Source: Cytobacillus sp. NJ13 (GTDB taxonomy: Bacteria; Bacillota; Bacilli; Bacillales; Cytobacillaceae). From it: a stretch of DNA of 64,000 bases. The stretch lies in assembly GCA_030348385.1 (NCBI GenBank), contig JAUCFP010000006.1:620001-684000 (forward strand), read 5' to 3'. Both the position numbers and the translations under genes were made by a program. This document shows positions 18,487-27,144 of this stretch, piece by piece (the first letter of the stretch is position 1; each line of letters starts with the position of its first letter). Below the pieces are notes generated by a model, which did not search any database, was not told the DNA's origin, and saw nothing but the letters and a program-made list of their open reading frames with translations.

Positions 18487-18591
18487 CTATTTCTTTTGCA
18501 CATTCGAAATTTCTGTTTGCTGTTTCTCTTTTTTCTGGTTTTCTGCATCCTTCTTGAAAGCCTCCATTGCTTTATAGAAAAGCAAAGTCAT
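18487..18591 (-). CDS. Small basic/acidic peptide, 34 residues, unknown
   Basis: A near-perfect Shine-Dalgarno site, TAAGGAGGTGATC, lies 4 nt before ATG 18591. The peptide starts MTLLFYKAMEAFKKD and ends in a Lys/Glu/Gln-rich tail, with one short amphipathic helix likely. It has its own promoter (TTGACA 18667-18672, 16-bp spacer, TATTCT) and its own terminator, so it looks like a genuine monocistronic unit. It diverges from the tetR-ABC operon, and twin TetR operators lie in between. I do not recognise a family. Confidence 0.65.
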   Translation of the reverse strand: MTLLFYKAMEAFKKDAENQKKEKQQTEISNVQKK

Positions 18592-18644
18592 TTTGATCAC
18601 CTCCTTATTAGCATGTATCCCCCCTGTATTTTTAATTAAAACTA

Positions 18645-18672
18645 AGAATAAAAAATTGATAATTTTTGTCAA
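18645..18672 (-). promoter_or_regulatory. Sigma-A-type promoter for the 34-codon gene
   Basis: On the minus strand TTGACA (complement of 18667-18672), 16 bp, TATTCT (complement of 18645-18650). The start codon is 54 nt further downstream. Confidence 0.6.
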
Positions 18673-18691
18673 AATGTGTGTGTGAAGAACC

Positions 18692-18710
18692 ATTGACCAG
18701 TGTGGTCAAT
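18692..18710. promoter_or_regulatory. TetR-type operator 1, overlapping the -35 box
   Basis: ATTGACCAGTGTGGTCAAT is a 19-bp palindrome with one central mismatch pair. Its TTGACC also reads as the -35 box of a plus-strand promoter with TATCTT at 18716-18721 (17-bp spacer). Confidence 0.7.
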
Positions 18711-18724
18711 TTTGTTATCTTAAA

Positions 18725-18743
18725 AATGACCACATCGGTCATT
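18725..18743. promoter_or_regulatory. TetR-type operator 2
   Basis: AATGACCACATCGGTCATT shares the TGACC/GGTCA half-sites with the palindrome 33 bp upstream. It lies just past the presumed -10 box and before the TetR start, as expected for autorepression. Confidence 0.7.
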
Positions 18744-18765
18744 AATGTGAAAGGAGTGCAATATA

Positions 18766-19389
18766 ATTAATACTACTTTTTACAGTTTGAAAATCGAAAA
18801 ACAGGAACGAATTATCAATGCAGCCATGAAAGAATTTGTAAAGAGCGGGTATGAGAAGGCTTCAACAAATGAAATGGTAAAGGATGCACAAATAAGTAAA
18901 GGCTCATTGTTCAACTATTTCAGCAATAAAAAGGATTTGTATTTCTTTTTGATTCAGAATGCAGTAAACATCATTGAACAAATCTATGTTGAAATAGACA
19001 TGAGTGAAAGGGACATTTTTGAGAGAATCAGTCAGGTGGGGCTCATTAAGTTGAACATTCAAAAGAAATATCCTCTAGTATTTGATTTCTTAAAATCGCT
19101 GCTTGAAGAAGATGCTCCGGAAGTAAAAAATGATATACATCAATTATTGGGAAACATTCAGAAAGATGGCATGAAAAGAATCTATGAAAATATTGACTGG
19201 TCAAAACTTCGGGAGGATATAGATCCTGAAAAAGCGATGAATATCCTTAATTGGACAATGGCTGGTTTCGCGGAGCTGCAGATTAAGAAAATCAAGTCCT
19301 TTGAAAATGCCGGTGTTGAGATGTTTAACGAATGGGACAGCTATAAAGAGATTTTAAATCGCTGTTTTTATAAGAACGGGGAGGAATGA
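18766..19389 (+). CDS. TetR/AcrR family regulator, probable ATT start
   Basis: AAGGAG at 18751-18756 lies 9 nt before ATT 18766, while the first conventional start (TTG 18787) has no binding site within 30 nt. Starting at ATT adds an N-terminus reading NTTFYSLKIEKQERII, which fits the T-F-x-x-L-x-x-E-K-Q lead-in common in this TetR subgroup. The helix-turn-helix is clear (STNEMVKDAQISKGSLFNYFSNKKDL). With the ATT start the protein has 207 residues. Its stop overlaps the ATP-binding gene region, so it is first in a three-gene operon that it probably represses through the two palindromes upstream. Confidence 0.85.
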   Translation: MNTTFYSLKIEKQERIINAAMKEFVKSGYEKASTNEMVKDAQISKGSLFNYFSNKKDLYFFLIQNAVNIIEQIYVEIDMSERDIFERISQVGLIKLNIQKKYPLVFDFLKSLLEEDAPEVKNDIHQLLGNIQKDGMKRIYENIDWSKLREDIDPEKAMNILNWTMAGFAELQIKKIKSFENAGVEMFNEWDSYKEILNRCFYKNGEE

Positions 19390-19391
19390 TC

Positions 19392-20294
19392 ATGAGCCTT
19401 TTAAAAGTAACCAATCTAACAAAGAAATTCGGCAAGTTTACGGCATTGGATGGGGTAAATCTTAAGTTGGATAAAGGTGAAGTACTGGGCTTCATCGGAC
19501 CCAATGGCGCAGGCAAGTCAACCACAATCCGGGTGTTATTGGGGATTTTAAAGGCGACAGATGGAGAAGTAAAGATTTTCAGCAAGGATGCCTGGCAGGA
19601 TGCTGTCGACATTCACAAGAGGGTTGCATATGTGCCTGGTGATGTAAATTTATGGCCGAACTTAACAGGGGGAGAGGTCATTGATTTATTTATAAAATTG
19701 AATGGAACTGCCAATAAGGCAAGACGTGAGGAGTTAATAGAAAAATTTGATTTGGATCCATCCAAGAAATGCAGAACCTACTCTAAAGGAAACAGGCAAA
19801 AGGTTGCTTTAGTTGCGGCCTTTTCATCTGATGCAGACCTGTTCATTTTGGATGAGCCAACATCCGGTCTTGATCCCTTAATGGAAAAAGTTTTTCAGGA
19901 ATGTGTGATGGAAGTTAAAAGACAAGGAAAGAGTGTTCTCCTGTCCAGCCATATTTTATCAGAGGTAGAAAAGCTGTGCGACCGGGTAAGCATTATCCGA
20001 CAAGGCAAAATTATTGAGTCGGGAACCTTAAGTGAACTTCGCCACTTAACCCGGACTCAAATGCTTGTTGACACGAAGCTGCCGATTACAGGTCTAAATG
20101 AACTGCAGGGCATTTATGACATTGAAGAAAGTGAACATGGGATTACCTTTCAGGTGGATACGCTGGAAATGGATGCTGTAATCAAACATATCTCTCCATT
20201 TGGGATTATCAGGCTGGAAAGCGCCCCGCCAACTCTAGAGGATTTATTTATGCGCCATTATGAAGGGGCAAAGGATACTGGAGGTGTCCGCTGA
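19392..20294 (+). CDS. ABC transporter ATP-binding protein (drug/lipid export type)
   Basis: GGGGAGG lies 7 nt before ATG 19392; ATG 19386 is too close to it. The 300-residue protein has Walker A GPNGAGKST, Q-loop region, signature YSKGNRQK (a divergent LSGGQ, usual in the BcrA/DrrA-like class), Walker B LFILDEPTSGLD and the H-loop SSHILSE, then a C-terminal regulatory domain. It overlaps the permease start by one base (TGATG). With tetR upstream this resembles self-regulated export operons for toxic compounds. Confidence 0.9.
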   Translation: MSLLKVTNLTKKFGKFTALDGVNLKLDKGEVLGFIGPNGAGKSTTIRVLLGILKATDGEVKIFSKDAWQDAVDIHKRVAYVPGDVNLWPNLTGGEVIDLFIKLNGTANKARREELIEKFDLDPSKKCRTYSKGNRQKVALVAAFSSDADLFILDEPTSGLDPLMEKVFQECVMEVKRQGKSVLLSSHILSEVEKLCDRVSIIRQGKIIESGTLSELRHLTRTQMLVDTKLPITGLNELQGIYDIEESEHGITFQVDTLEMDAVIKHISPFGIIRLESAPPTLEDLFMRHYEGAKDTGGVR

Positions 20295-21895
20295 TGGCAG
20301 GCAATCACTTGGCAAAAACCGCTTACCTGTCAAAATTTATATTCCGGCTGGATCGGTTGCGAGTCCCAATCTGGGTGGTGGCACTTACCTTTTTTACGAT
20401 AATTGTTCCAACAGCCTTCAAGGGATTATACAGTTCTCAGCAGGAGAGAGACGCTATGGCACAAACGATGGCCAACCCGGCGATGACAGCCATGACTGGT
20501 CCCGCGGATTTGAGCAACTATACGATTGGTGTCATGACAGCCCATCAAATGCTTTTAATGACTGCTGCTGTGACCGGTTTAATGAGCATCCTGCTGGTTA
20601 CGCGACATACTAGGGCTGATGAAGAGGATGGTCGCCTGGAATTGCTCCGTTCGCTGCCTGTAGGGCGTCTATCCTATTTAAATGCATCACTGCTTGTAGT
20701 ATCAGCAGCTTGCATCATATTGGCTTTGATTAATGGATTTGGCCTTTATGCCCTTGGAATTGAAAGCATGGATCTGGAAGGGTCATTGCTTTATGGTGCT
20801 GCATTAGGGTCGACGGGTCTATTTTTCGCAGGTGTAACAGCTGTATTTGCTCAAGCTTCCGATAGTTCACGGGGAACAATCGGTTATTCGATAGCCATTC
20901 TTCTTATTTCTTATCTTTTTAGAGCAATCACAGACATCAGCAATGAATCATTATCCTGGCTTTCGCCGCTCGCATGGGTAACCAAAGCAGAAGTCTATGA
21001 TTCTAATAATTGGTGGCCAATTGTATTAATGATTGCTGCAGCCCTGGTTCTTTTTGCCGTCGCGAATTATTTGAACGCTATTCGAGATCTGGATCGTGGA
21101 TTTTTACCATCCAGGCCCGGAAAAAAATATGCATCACGCTTTTTGCAGAGTCCAATCGGTCTTGCGTTAAGATTGCAGCGGACCGGCATCATTTCATGGG
21201 CAATAGGCATGTTTGTGCTGGGTGCTTCTTACGGTTCAGTATTAGGTGATCTGGAATCATTTTTCTCGGATAATGAAGCCATGAAGCAGCTCCTTAAGCC
21301 AACAGAAGGGGTAACATTGGTAGAACAATTCATTCCAATGCTGATGATTGTCATCTCACTGATGGCAACCATTCCTCCAGTGATGGCCATGAATAAACTC
21401 CGCGGCGAGGAGAAAAAGGAAAGAATTGTTCACCTGCTGAGCAGAGCCGTTTCACGGACAAAACTGTTAGGCAGCTATTTCGTTATTTCTGTCATTAATG
21501 GATTTCTCATGATTTCGCTGGCAGCACTCGGACTATGGTCTGCTGGAACAGCTGCAGTTGAAGGAGGTTTATCCTTTGGAATGATCTTTGGGGCAGCACT
21601 TTCCTATTATCCCGCCATGCTGGTTATGATTGGGCTGTCTGTATTTCTGATCGGATTTCTGCCAAAATTCACAAGTTTTATTTGGCTTTACGTTTTATAC
21701 TCCTTTATTGTGCTGTATTTAGGTGGATTATTCCAATTCTCTGACTGGATCGGCAGCATTTCTCCTTTTGGCCATGTACCGCAGGCGCCGGTTGAAGAAT
21801 TTTCAATCATCCCGCTGCTGCTATTATGCCTGTTTGCCGGTGTGCTGGCAGCTGCAGGATTTATTGGATTTAATAAACGGGACATTGATCTTTAA
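20294..21895 (+). CDS. ABC exporter permease, twelve-helix type
   Basis: 533 residues forming two homologous halves of about six membrane helices each. Each half begins with an amphipathic segment (FIFRLDRLRVPIWV and LALRLQRTGIISWA) and contains an intracellular DEEDGRLELLRSLPVGR or EEKKERIVHLLSRAVSR coupling region. This layout is that of the polyketide/antibiotic-exporter permeases that pair with one ATP-binding protein. It is last in the tetR operon and ends before a shared terminator. Substrate unknown. Confidence 0.85.
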   Translation: MAGNHLAKTAYLSKFIFRLDRLRVPIWVVALTFFTIIVPTAFKGLYSSQQERDAMAQTMANPAMTAMTGPADLSNYTIGVMTAHQMLLMTAAVTGLMSILLVTRHTRADEEDGRLELLRSLPVGRLSYLNASLLVVSAACIILALINGFGLYALGIESMDLEGSLLYGAALGSTGLFFAGVTAVFAQASDSSRGTIGYSIAILLISYLFRAITDISNESLSWLSPLAWVTKAEVYDSNNWWPIVLMIAAALVLFAVANYLNAIRDLDRGFLPSRPGKKYASRFLQSPIGLALRLQRTGIISWAIGMFVLGASYGSVLGDLESFFSDNEAMKQLLKPTEGVTLVEQFIPMLMIVISLMATIPPVMAMNKLRGEEKKERIVHLLSRAVSRTKLLGSYFVISVINGFLMISLAALGLWSAGTAAVEGGLSFGMIFGAALSYYPAMLVMIGLSVFLIGFLPKFTSFIWLYVLYSFIVLYLGGLFQFSDWIGSISPFGHVPQAPVEEFSIIPLLLLCLFAGVLAAAGFIGFNKRDIDL

Positions 21896-21944
21896 TTGAA
21901 ACGAAGGGAATTATGCTTTCTCATTTTTTAGATAAATATATAAC

Positions 21945-21984
21945 TAAGACTCCCCATTTTCATCAAGGGGAGTCTTATTTTTTA
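21945..21984. terminator. Terminator shared by convergent genes
   Basis: TAAGACTCCCC and GGGGAGTCTTA form an 11-bp stem with an 11-nt loop and a T run on the plus strand. The minus-strand gene ends at 21982, within it. Confidence 0.88.
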
Positions 21985-22494
21985 TGCTTGGTATTCCTTA
22001 TTATCAATTTTAACAATTAATAGGCTGGATTCCTTGGCAATGTTTTTCGTCTCATTTACTAACTGTATGATATTTCCACAGCATTTTTGTGCTCCCTGAA
22101 TTAGCAGTGGAACTCCTATTGCATCTATACCTAAACCCCTTGAAAAGAAACCTCCTAAAGTCATGGCAAAGGGAACAACGGGTGAAGTGTTTGAGAGAAT
22201 AATTTTTTCATTAAGCTGGTTATTGTTAACTAATGTCTCACAAAAGTGGAACAGTGTTTTAACGGTAATTTTTGATGACCGTCTGCCAAGTGTATAAACA
22301 CTATTGCCTTCCTGATCTTTCCCATGAAAAATAAATCTTCCTGCATCTTTTTTCTGCAATTTATTAAAATATGGAACGGCAAGTATCTCTTCCCTTGAAG
22401 GGATTTGGTTAGACTCACTTAAGATGTTTAAGTGATAGGCAGCAGCCAATGAAGTGGTATGTGTACCGCCAAAATCATGGTATATGTATATCAA
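21982..22494 (-). CDS. DUF3189 family protein
   Basis: The best start is TTG 22494, 8 nt after AGGAG; the frame is open to an ATG at 22563 with no binding site. From TTG the protein begins LIYIYHDFGGTHTTSLAAAYHL, the usual DUF3189 opening, and has 170 residues. GRFIFHGKDQEGNSVYTLGR and a later CCGNIIQLVNE are conserved too. The HDFGGTHTT segment recalls a nucleotide-binding loop, but no function is established. It stands alone. Confidence 0.8.
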   Translation of the reverse strand: MIYIYHDFGGTHTTSLAAAYHLNILSESNQIPSREEILAVPYFNKLQKKDAGRFIFHGKDQEGNSVYTLGRRSSKITVKTLFHFCETLVNNNQLNEKIILSNTSPVVPFAMTLGGFFSRGLGIDAIGVPLLIQGAQKCCGNIIQLVNETKNIAKESSLLIVKIDNKEYQA

Positions 22495-22563
22495 ATTACT
22501 CGCTCCTATTTCTTGTTTTTCAGTAAAAGCTAATACCTCATACTCAATAATTTTCTTACCCAA

Positions 22564-22889
22564 TATGGGCTGTCGAGGTTAATTGAACATTAAATTTATC
22601 ATTAAAAATCATGAAGAAGGCAGAAAACAATATATTATCCTTTTTCTTTCCAATTTCTTATTTAAATATCCATGTTTTTAACATTTGTTTCTGACTTGTG
22701 GGAAGTGAAGATCCTTATAAAGGATTATTAAAAATATTGAGCCTGTTTATTATCCGAAAAATTAATATTCAAGATAAGTTAATTAAAACTTTCTCAAGAT
22801 AAATCTTATAAGTTTCTTTTTACTGATGGTACGTACTTGGAAGGAATAATAATTTCATTCATATTCATCCTTTCCAAATTCACCATGAG
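22564..22889. other. AT-rich intergenic stretch without recognisable gene
   Basis: I see no convincing coding sequence, hairpin or promoter here. It leads into the 52-bp repeat array. Confidence 0.6.
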
Positions 22890-23183
22890 TTCGGACAGCA
22901 GAAGTCAAAATCCTGAAGAAACTGTCCGAATCCGCACTGAATTCGGACAGCAGAAGTCAAAATCCTGAAGAAACTGTCTGAATGCGCCCTTAATTCGGAC
23001 AGCAAAAGTCAAAATCCTGAAGATGCTGTCTGAATCCGCCCTGAATTCGGACAGAAAAAGCCAAATCCTGAAGAAGCTGTCTGAATCTGGCCTGAACTCG
23101 GACAGCAGAAGTCAAAATCCAGAACTTGTCCGATTCCGCCATATGTTCGGTCAGCAGAAACCAAAATCCTGTCCATGCTATCC
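22890..23183. repeat. Six-copy 52-bp intergenic tandem repeat with internal inverted repeat
   Basis: Units begin with TTCGGACAG (or a close variant) at 22890, 22942, 22994, 23046, 23097 and 23146. The first three intervals are exactly 52 bp, then 51 and 49. Each full unit contains TTCGGACAG followed about 23 nt later by CTGTCCGAA or CTGTCTGAA, so transcription would give a row of hairpins. Copies diverge progressively at the right end. There is no coding pattern. It lies between the DUF3189 gene and the germination operon. Confidence 0.92.
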
Positions 23184-23223
23184 AAGCAAAAGGGAATCCT
23201 GAGAAAAACGCTTCATGCGGAAA

Positions 23224-23252
23224 GCATAAATCAAACATCCCCGCACATACTA
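23224..23252 (+). promoter_or_regulatory. Sigma-G-type forespore promoter of the ger operon
   Basis: GCATA at 23224-23228, 17 bp, then CATACTA at 23246-23252. This fits the B. subtilis sigma-G consensus (GHATR, 17-18 bp, CATnHTA), the class that drives gerA. Transcription would start near 23259, about 30 nt before the gerA-type start codon. Confidence 0.7.
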
Positions 23253-23287
23253 AAACTACGATTTGTTAAGTTTTGGAGGAGTGCCCG

Positions 23288-24814
23288 GTGGGTTTTTTTA
23301 AATCAAAATTAAAAAGGTTTAATAGGGACAACAAACAAAAGAAGAATGAAAATAGTGAGCATGAATTGCGGATTGATGAACTCCTTCATCGCTGTAAAGA
23401 ATCTACAGATTTTGTCTCGTACAGATATTCGGAATCCTGTCCATTCTACATCCATTATTACCAGACAATTGTGGATATTAATATTCTTCATCAATATATC
23501 CTGCCTTATGTCAAGGATAATGCCAGCAAAACCCTTTTTGATCTTCAGCAGGCTATTCCCATTGATAATACTGAAATAATAGATAATGTTCATGAAATAA
23601 GGGATAAATTGCTGACAGGCTGTGTTGTTATAGAAGTGAAAGGTTCACTGCAAGAGGCTCTAGTTATTTCTGCTGTATCGCTTGAAAAAAGGCCCGTCAG
23701 CTTGCCGGAAGTCGAGTACAGTGTTGTGGGGCCAAAGGAAGCTTTTGTCGAATCGCTTGATGCTAATATCAATCTGGTCAGGAAGAGGCTGCCTATTCCT
23801 GATCTTATCGTGGAGGAAGTAAAGGTAGGAAGCCTGACGAAAACAAGGGTGGCAGTTCTTTATATTGAAGGGGTTGCGGACAAAGAAAACGTGAATACGG
23901 TTCTTCAGCGCCTTAATGACATTGAATTTGATCAAGTTGTGGACAGTTCATTTATTAACCAGATCATATCCGACAATCATAAATCTCCTTTTCCCCATTT
24001 AATTGACACAGAAAGGCCTGACAGGGTAGCGAGTGTTCTATCGGAAGGGAAGATAACGATAATTGTTGATGGCTCACCGCATGCTCTGACAGGTCCTACT
24101 ACCTTAGTAGAGTTTTTTTCTGCCTTTGAAGATTATTTTTTATCGTGGCATATTGCCTCTATTTTTCGGCTTGTACGTCTGTTTGCCGTATTCTTTTCGG
24201 TATTGTCGACTTCTCTTTATGTCGCTGTGCTGACCTACCATTACGAAATGATTCCGGAGAACCTGCTTAATCCCCTTATCGCATCGAGGAGCGGAATACC
24301 GTTTCCTCCGATCTTAGAAGCAATTATTTTGGAATTAACCATAGAGCTGCTGCGTGAGGCAGGAGCAAGACTGCCGACCAAAATCGGGCAGACGATTGGT
24401 ATCGTAGGCGGTATCGTCATCGGGACTGCGGCTGTACAGGCCGGGCTGACGAGTAACGTGCTGCTTATCATCGTGGCTCTGGCGGCACTGGCGTCCTTTA
24501 CTACACCTGTTTATCAAATGGGCAACACGATCCGCTTAATCCGCTTTCCTTTTTTAATCACTGCCCAATTATGGGGACTCCTGGGAGTTACCTTTTGTTT
24601 CGCCTATATTTTAAGTCACTTGCTAAAAATGACTTCACTTGGACGTCCTTATCTGGCACCAGTGTATCCATTGCGGCTGAATGATTTAAGGGATTCACTC
24701 TTCCGGCTCCCGTTTTTCATGCAAACGAAGCGGCCGCTGCAGGTAAGATCGCCTTTTCCAGCTCGTTTTCAGTCTAAAGGCCATAAGAAACCTAAAAGAG
24801 ACATAGAAGATTAA
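23288..24814 (+). CDS. Spore germinant receptor subunit A (GerA family)
   Basis: GGAGGAG at 23275-23281 lies 6 nt before GTG 23288, giving 508 residues. The N-terminal soluble region has the GerA-family marks (DELLHRCKESTDF, LLTGCVVIEVKG, VVGPKEAFVESLDANINLVRKRL, VAVLYIEGVAD). The C-terminal half holds five or so membrane helices with PFPPILEAIILELTIELLREAGARLP and a basic tail. GerA, GerB and GerC subunits form a nutrient-gated channel in the spore inner membrane. It is first of three genes; the germinant cannot be predicted. Confidence 0.93.
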   Translation: MGFFKSKLKRFNRDNKQKKNENSEHELRIDELLHRCKESTDFVSYRYSESCPFYIHYYQTIVDINILHQYILPYVKDNASKTLFDLQQAIPIDNTEIIDNVHEIRDKLLTGCVVIEVKGSLQEALVISAVSLEKRPVSLPEVEYSVVGPKEAFVESLDANINLVRKRLPIPDLIVEEVKVGSLTKTRVAVLYIEGVADKENVNTVLQRLNDIEFDQVVDSSFINQIISDNHKSPFPHLIDTERPDRVASVLSEGKITIIVDGSPHALTGPTTLVEFFSAFEDYFLSWHIASIFRLVRLFAVFFSVLSTSLYVAVLTYHYEMIPENLLNPLIASRSGIPFPPILEAIILELTIELLREAGARLPTKIGQTIGIVGGIVIGTAAVQAGLTSNVLLIIVALAALASFTTPVYQMGNTIRLIRFPFLITAQLWGLLGVTFCFAYILSHLLKMTSLGRPYLAPVYPLRLNDLRDSLFRLPFFMQTKRPLQVRSPFPARFQSKGHKKPKRDIED

Positions 24815-24859
24815 GGCGAATCGATAGGAAAAATATATTCCGATAAAGGGGGCTAGATG

Positions 24860-25948
24860 ATGTTTCCATTGCCGAAAGAGGATAAAAAGGTGTCTCCCTA
24901 TTTTGTTTTTTATTTAATGCATGCTGCGCAAATAGGTGTAGGGATTCTAGGTTTTGAAAGAATTATTGCCCAGTCTGCTGGCCATGATGCCTGGATAGCA
25001 ATATTAACATCAGGCGCCTCAATTATCGGATTAATTTGGGTTTCCTATCGGATCTTAAACAAGGGGAACAACGATATCGTGGCCATACATGCTGAAATTA
25101 TGGGGAAATGGATTGGAGGTTTTTTTAGCTTTCTTTTTTTGTTTTATTACCTTGCTTATGCCTTGATTGTACTTAGATCTTATGTGGAAGTCCTTCAGGT
25201 ATGGGTGTTTCCTGAAGTTTCTCACTGGATCTTCCTGCTGATAATCATTTTTTTATCCTACTCTTATGTATCAGGAGGTTTTCGTGTCGTTACAGGGTTA
25301 AGTTATTTAGGGATTTTATACGGGCTGCCTTTATTATTTGTGAAAATTTTTCCTTTGCAGTATGCCGACTATGGAAATCTGCTTCCAATCTTAAATGCTT
25401 CACCTGCTGATTTATTTAAATCTTCAAAAGAAATGACCCTGAATTTTCTCGGGTTTGAGACGCTTTTTATGTTTTATCCTTTTATTAAGAATGCCCCAAA
25501 ATCGGAAAAATGGGCCTATTTTGGCGTGTTATACAGCATTTTTATTTACCTGCTCACTGCTTTTGTTACTTTTGTCTATTTCAACCTGGAACAGTTAAAA
25601 AGCACCATTTGGGCAACGCTGACTCTATGGAAAATCGTAGATCTTATCATTGTTGAAAGGTTCGAGTATATAGGAATTTCAATATGGTTCTTTATCATTC
25701 TTCCTAATATTTGCATTGGACTCTGGTGTGCAAGCCGGGGAATGAACCGGCTGTTTCGAATTTCTCAAAGAAGTGCCTTAAGGATCTTTTGTCTTTTGCT
25801 TTTTATCATCAGCATTTTATTGACGGATAGACAGCAAATCAGTGTGCTGCATGATGCATATTCACGTGTTGGATTTTATCTCATCTATTTTTATTTACCA
25901 TTTTTGCTGGTTCTGCAATTTATCATTATGAAGGTGAAAAAAGGATGA
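24860..25948 (+). CDS. Spore germinant receptor subunit B (GerB family permease)
   Basis: 362 residues from ATG 24860, 7 nt after AAAGGGGG (ATG 24857 is closer than ideal). Ten membrane helices of the APC fold are visible, starting YFVFYLMHAAQIGVGILGF. Residues in the LLPILNASPADLFKSS loop and ETLFMFYPF match the family. GerB subunits bind the amino acid or sugar germinant. The stop overlaps the GerC start by 4 bp (ATGA). Confidence 0.92.
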   Translation: MFPLPKEDKKVSPYFVFYLMHAAQIGVGILGFERIIAQSAGHDAWIAILTSGASIIGLIWVSYRILNKGNNDIVAIHAEIMGKWIGGFFSFLFLFYYLAYALIVLRSYVEVLQVWVFPEVSHWIFLLIIIFLSYSYVSGGFRVVTGLSYLGILYGLPLLFVKIFPLQYADYGNLLPILNASPADLFKSSKEMTLNFLGFETLFMFYPFIKNAPKSEKWAYFGVLYSIFIYLLTAFVTFVYFNLEQLKSTIWATLTLWKIVDLIIVERFEYIGISIWFFIILPNICIGLWCASRGMNRLFRISQRSALRIFCLLLFIISILLTDRQQISVLHDAYSRVGFYLIYFYLPFLLVLQFIIMKVKKG

Positions 25949-27024
25949 AAATAAATAACTTTTTATGGTGTACATTTATTCCACTCCTTCTTGCAGGATG
26001 TATTCCAAGTACAAAAATATTGGAGGATATCCAATTGGTTCAGACATTTGGCTATGATTATGTCAACGATGACGAATTTGAGGGAACAGCAGGCTCTTCC
26101 AACATTCCTCCAGGAGAACAGTCATTGCCGGTAAATGAGGTCTTTACTGCAACAGGAAAAACAGGTAAACGGATCAGGCAAAAAATGCAGGGGGAAGCGG
26201 CAAGACCCATAGTCGTTGGCAGGGTGGGATTAGTCATTTTCAACCAGGAACTTGCAGAGCATGGTATTGAAAATCAGATAGACAGTCTGCAGAGAAACCC
26301 CAGCATTGGCCGGAAATTGCTGCTTGTTGTATCGAAAGAGAAGGCGAAAGATATCATTGATTCGAATTACTCACAAAGTGATTCCGTGTCTCAGTATTTA
26401 ATAGATGTAGTCGAACAGAATCTCAAACAAACCATTCCAGAAATCAATTTACACCGATTTCTTGTTCACTATTACAGTAAAGATGCTGACCCTTTTTTAC
26501 CATTAATTGAAAAGCAGGGTAAGCATTTGAAAGTAAGCGGACTGGGAATTTTTAAAGACGATAAGCTAGTTGATACAATCAGCTTTGGCGACGCATATAT
26601 CTTTAAAATACTATATGAGAAATTCCGGCGGGGACAATTTGAAGTGGAGCTTAGCGGCGGCGAAGATGTAAGTCTTGAAAATCTATCTTCTAAAACTAAA
26701 ATATCAGTGGAAAAGAAGAATGGGAAATATAAAACCACTTTTAAGGTAAAAGTAAGCGGAAGAGCCATGGAAGGGGTTAATTTAGATCTTACGGATAAAA
26801 AAACGATTGAGAGAATTGAAAAAGCAGTGGAAAAGGAAATAACTGAGAGAGCAGAGAAAATGGTCAAGAGATTTCAGGAATTGGATGCAGATCCCCTTCG
26901 CATCGGGGAAAAGGCCAGGCAGCGCTCCGATTTTAATCGGAAGGAATGGAAAGAGCAGTATAGTCAAATGGAAATTAAGATTGAAGCAGAAGTGCATGCT
27001 GTTCAATCGGGGATTATAGAATGA
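25945..27024 (+). CDS. Spore germinant receptor subunit C lipoprotein (GerC family)
   Basis: 359 residues with a lipoprotein signal peptide ending LLLAGC (lipid-anchored Cys near residue 19). The rest shows the three-domain GerC pattern: EDIQLVQTFGYDYV, KLLLVVSKEKAKDII, SGLGIFKDDKLVDTISF, and a long helical end with PLRIGEKARQR. It completes the receptor operon and overlaps the GerB gene by 4 bp. A weak hairpin (27048-27075) follows. Confidence 0.92.
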   Translation: MKINNFLWCTFIPLLLAGCIPSTKILEDIQLVQTFGYDYVNDDEFEGTAGSSNIPPGEQSLPVNEVFTATGKTGKRIRQKMQGEAARPIVVGRVGLVIFNQELAEHGIENQIDSLQRNPSIGRKLLLVVSKEKAKDIIDSNYSQSDSVSQYLIDVVEQNLKQTIPEINLHRFLVHYYSKDADPFLPLIEKQGKHLKVSGLGIFKDDKLVDTISFGDAYIFKILYEKFRRGQFEVELSGGEDVSLENLSSKTKISVEKKNGKYKTTFKVKVSGRAMEGVNLDLTDKKTIERIEKAVEKEITERAEKMVKRFQELDADPLRIGEKARQRSDFNRKEWKEQYSQMEIKIEAEVHAVQSGIIE

Positions 27025-27047
27025 TCATGTATATCATTAAAGAAATT

Positions 27048-27075
27048 GGCATCCGATAAGGGTGTCATTTTTAAT
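27048..27075 (+). terminator. Probable terminator after the ger operon
   Basis: GGCATCC and GGGTGTC pair through G-U wobbles around GATAA, followed by ATTTTTAATT. Short and not GC-rich, so only moderately supported. Confidence 0.5.
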
Positions 27076-27144
27076 TATAAAATTATCAGAATTATTATTG
27101 TTTTCCAAAGAAATATATGATAGTTTAGTTAAAACGAAGTTCAG

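Noticed and set aside
22890..23183. CRISPR array
   Set aside because: Units are adjacent 52-bp copies without unique spacers, copies drift along their whole length, and no cas genes are near.
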